From Marasmius tenuissimus (taxonomy: Eukaryota > Basidiomycota > Agaricomycetes > Agaricales > Marasmiaceae): DNA of 64,000 nt. The notes under the pieces were generated by a model, which did no database searches, was not told where the DNA came from, and worked only from the letters and a program-made list of their open reading frames with translations. The stretch spans positions 682,001-746,000 of the forward strand of contig JAQOTA010000053.1 of the NCBI GenBank assembly GCA_029532415.1, given 5' to 3'. A program made the translations under genes and the position numbers. This document shows, piece by piece, positions 60,359 through 64,000 of the stretch (position 1 is its first letter; each line of letters starts with the position of its first letter).

Positions 60359-63300
60359 ATGAACACGCCAAAGTCGAGTCGCTTGGGCTCGACTCCTCAC
60401 CGTTCTTTTGGTCAAGAAGATTCAGCTCTCGATGATGCAAATAATACACCTTCAAGGTCTTCAATGCGCAGGACGCTGGGCAGGATTTCCAGTGGGATTA
60501 GGCGACCAAGTTGGGCTTCACGGTTGAGGGATCCGGATGCAGTCTTGGAAGGCGCGAAACCTGAAAGACCGCCAATTCCGAGTGTCGTGCAGCCAGCTGG
60601 AGAGGCATACGTGACGCCTTTGCCGACGTTGCCCATGGTTGTGCTTTCAATTGTAGGTGCTGTTAAACGTTTAGTTACATGCGCCTGGTAATGCTGACTA
60701 CTTTGTTCTCTAGGCGATGTTGGGCGAGTTCTTGTCCGCGAATGTTTCGGCGCCTTTTCTCTTGTTTATGGTCAAAGGTCGGTCATGACGGCTGGAGCTT
60801 GCCTTGTTGTTTCGCAAGCTTATCTTATCTTGTACAGGCTTTGGAGAACTCACGGATGAAGCAGAGGTGGCCCTTTGGACCGGGATACTTGGTATGTGGT
60901 TGCGTTATTCTAATGGATGATGTCTTACAAAGGCCATAGTGTCTACGTTCTTCCTCACTCAATTCCTCACGTCTTTGCTCTGGGTACGTTTTGGCCTAAC
61001 CTCGATTTTATCGCCATTGACCTGTTTCTCAAGGCTACGATAGCGGATAAACATGGTCGAAGACTGGTTCTCATCATCTCACTTCTCGGAAGCGCATTCA
61101 CTTGTGCCATCTTTGGAACATCCACCAGCCTCCCTCAAGCCATGTGCATCCGATTGCTCCAAGGTATCTTCGCGGGTGCTGTGGGCGTAGCTAGAGGCTC
61201 TGTTGCCTTCATTACCGATGTTACAAACGAGGGTCGTGCTTATGCCATCTTGGGGTAAGAACCGCTTGCTACGATCACTCGATTCTCCTTAATGTCTCCC
61301 GCAGATTCTGCTGGGGTCTGGGAGGTGTGGCGGGTGCTATCATTGGAGGATCTTGTGCGCTGGTCTCTCTTTTCCCGTTTCATTCTTCTCACTCTTGTGG
61401 TCTGTGTAGTTGAACGCCCGGCGGACAAGTGGCCGGAAGTCTTCGCGAAGTTCGAAATTTTCCAGGAGTATCCTTACTTACTCGCCACCAGCATAGCCGC
61501 CGTGATTATGCTCATTGGTGCTTTCCTCGCATGTTTCCTGGGACCTGACGGAGGGCCTCGGGAAGGTGGCATCCGACTCCCCGCAGAAAAAATCGATGTT
61601 CCTTCTCCTATTCCAGAGGAGTCTGTTCCACCTACGCCTAACTTTGAGCCTACTGAACCACAATCCCTCACTCGTTTCCTTGGTAGAAGAGTATCACGCA
61701 AAATCTCGGGATACTTTGGACGACCTCAGACGCCACAACCTGGACCTGAATCCCCGATTGTGCAGCCCCCTGTCCCTCTTTCGATGAGCCCCAGAACCGA
61801 AAGGAGAGACTCCCGAACCAGTAGATTTGGTGGTTCCGCGTACGGCTATGGCAGTTATCGAAACCGTTTGGTTAGCAACGCAACCGTTGCAAGCCGTCTT
61901 CGTCGTGGCAGTGCGGCCAGTAATGCCGCTTACCGGCGAGGCAGCAATGTCGCTGTGATGCGCGAGTCGATGGCGGATACAAGCGATCTAAACTTTGCAC
62001 AGCGGCTGTTGATGGCGAACGAAAATGCGGTCACGAACATCGCTGATCTGTGGGTTGCTGCGGCGATGAACGTGGATAACGAGGATCCTTTCGAGACGGA
62101 CACGGATGAGATGGATTCGGAGGAAGATGATGTAGAGTCTTTGGATCTAGGGGAGGCGCTTGCTACTGGTCCGAATCCTGAAGCACTCGATGGACCCCAA
62201 CTCTATGGCCCAACGGGGGCGTCGCCGATAGCTGTCACTAATCGACCTCGACGGGACTCCAGGAACTCGGTGGCAAGGCAGAGTATCAGTTCCTCGCCTT
62301 TAGCCAGGCGGCAATCGTTGAGCATTCCGAAACGACATGGGAGCCCCGCTATGCCCAGGAGACCCACAGGGGGTTCTTCAAGTCGACCTGCTGCATCCAG
62401 CTGCTCTCAGAATTTGGAAGCAGGTGGATCCCCAGTTCTCTCTCGCCGGTATTCATCCAACGTTCCTGCCATCTTCTCACACCCTGGCGTGAAGACACCC
62501 GCAGCAGTTCTCGATGCACAGCAGCTATTGTTGCATTCTGATGTGGATGGCCCCAACGAGGATATGTTAGAGCCCATTCTGGAATCCAGACGGGCGTCCA
62601 GGATTGATGGGACTGCCGATGGCGTCGCGGATGAGAAGCCTCCTTCGCTACTCTCGCAAATACCAGTGTTGGTTATCATGCAGTATGGATTACTGGCGCT
62701 GCATAGTACGACGCATGATCAAGTCTTCATGTCATATCTTGTAACGTGAGTGGTTACCACTTCTTGAAGATGATACAATTCACAACGTCTGTTTCAGGGA
62801 CTACAATTCTGGAGGTCTCAACTTGAATGCCGGACACTTTGCTCAACTCAGTGCGTCTTGAACGGTCTATATAAGCCTTGCTGACTCATGCTCAATTACC
62901 CTGTGCTTTCATAGTTGCGTTGATGTGTCTTGCGCAGATAGCGTACCAATTCTATCTTTATCCGTAAGTCTAAGTTTGCATCGGCCCTCCTTTCACTGGT
63001 TTCTGACCCGCTTTCGTTCTTGCAGGAACCTTGGGTACGCCAATGATGTGCATCCCCTTTTAGCCACTTCTAACAATACGACTCTCCCAGACCGCCTCGA
63101 GGCCGTTTTTCCCACTTGACGATGTTCCGTCTGGGATGCCTCCTGTTCATTCCATCCTACCTTACGGTCATACTGTACCGCGTTCCCTTTGCGAGTGAAG
63201 AAGAAGACGGCAACTTCCTGTTGATGACCGGTTCGTTCTGCTTCCCGTTCTCCTTCGCGGTCTGCGAGGTTCTGAATCGTTGACTTGCCTCCTTAGCGTT

Positions 63301-63692
63301 GGCTATCAGCACGGCTATCAGATACTGCGCGACCACCTTCGGGTATACCGCCATCTCGATTCTGTTGAACTATAGTGCGCTCTATTTCTTCGTCACTCTG
63401 TTGAGTGCTCTGAACGCCTTTAATTTTCAGTGACACCGCCCCAAGCGGTGGGACTGGCCAATGGGATTGCACAGAGTATCGTCAGTCTCGCGAGGTGCTT
63501 CGGACCTGTGTTGGGTGGATTGGTGAGCTCCTCCGACTTCTAATCATTTCTAGTACTTAACGACATTTTCTTCGTTCCCCAAAGATATGGTCCATGAGCA
63601 TCGAAGGTAACCCGAACGGATATCCCATTGGATTCCTCATTTGTGCTGGATTCTGTGCACTCTGTGTTTTGCATAGTTTCACCATCCGGTAA
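60359..63692 (+). CDS. MFS transporter with long central loop
   Basis: Membrane transporter of the major facilitator superfamily, near the drug/ZIFL-like groups. The N-terminal ~75 residues are polar and basic (MNTPKSSRLGSTPHRSFGQE). Helices begin at PTLPMVVLSIAMLGEFLSAN. The signature loop is LWATIADKHGRRLVLIISLL, and RLLQGIFAGAVGVARGSVAF and GFCWGLGGVAGAIIGGSFER complete the first half. A cytoplasmic loop of roughly 360 residues (about 61560-62650) is Ser/Arg/Pro-rich with many RRxS-type segments, followed by QIPVLVIMQYGLLALHSTTH. The second half includes TPPQAVGLANGIAQSIVSLA and CFGPVLGGLIWSMSIEGNP. Several small exons occur at the 3' side. The substrate is not predictable. The stop at 63690-63692 could instead be part of a donor (GTAAAC), so the end is provisional. 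Confidence 0.82.
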
Positions 63693-64000
63693 ACCACCCT
63701 TATCCTTTCTCCGGCATACATACTAGATTCTTGTTCATATCTCTTCCTTCCACTTGTCTTTCCTCCGCTCCCCATCTGTACCTCCACCGCACGCGATACA
63801 TCAACATTATGGTTTCTTGAATCCTTCGATTATAACTCCTTTTTGGTTCGTTCGTCCATCACCTCGCAGTCACTAGTTATCGTTATTAGATATGATTGTT
63901 GTTCTTTCCGTCCTGAACCGTATTTCGTCTAGCGTTTAGTCCTCTGTTTTACGTCGCACTGTAGTAGTACCTGTCCATATCGGACACTCACTTTCCCCGT
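63693..64000. other. 3' flank of the MFS gene
   Basis: Pyrimidine-rich DNA at the window edge. No gene is recognised; an additional small exon of the MFS gene is possible. Confidence 0.35.

Overview
The window is nuclear DNA from a filamentous basidiomycete, most likely an agaricomycete. Genes are compact and cut by many short (about 50-65 nt) GT-AG introns, and intergenic distances are mostly 0.15-1.5 kb. There are intronless F-box/LRR-type paralogues. Conserved eukaryotic genes (PP1, ATG11, DHTKD1-type E1, MIX17) lie among accessory metabolic genes. I rebuilt exon structures by hand from splice signals, reading frame and conserved family motifs. Where exon coordinates are given, the exon lengths sum to a whole number of codons.

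Layout. 1-4 kb: a class II glutamine-amidotransferase asparagine synthetase and a DUF1769 protein. 4.5-9 kb: two convergent intronless F-box paralogues with the decayed 5' end of a third copy between them. 9.4-12.8 kb: a UCH-family (C12) deubiquitinase-like protein lacking the catalytic His, then the PP1 catalytic subunit. 14-18.2 kb: a 24-exon DHTKD1-type 2-oxoacid dehydrogenase E1 that needs a 3-nt and a 6-nt micro-exon to stay intact. 18.5-24.7 kb: a HAD phosphatase, myo-inositol oxygenase and an aldo-keto reductase on one strand. The last two would fit myo-inositol to D-glucuronate to L-gulonate. 24.7-27.5 kb: no supportable gene. 27.6-32.9 kb: ATG11.

34.5-36.4 kb: a sugar transporter. 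37.2-39 kb: an OTT_1508-like deaminase-fold protein that seems to lack the catalytic Glu. 39.4-40 kb: a small NTF2-like protein. 41-42.2 kb: a C2H2 zinc-finger factor. 44-45.3 kb: a decayed alcohol-oxidase-type GMC oxidoreductase. 46.3-56.3 kb: two unrelated epoxide hydrolases, an arylsulfatase and a short-chain dehydrogenase, interrupted by a divergent pair of mitochondrial genes (MIX17 and a Tim44/mL45-like protein). 57.3-60.2 kb: a PPR-type protein, divergent from a long-loop MFS transporter that reaches 63.7 kb.

The most unusual signal is the pair of micro-exons in the DHTKD1-type gene. Next are two enzyme-fold proteins with a missing catalytic residue (UCH-like and deaminase-like), the F-box duplication with its remnant, and two likely GC-AG introns. 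I saw no tRNA, rRNA, CRISPR array or intact transposon.
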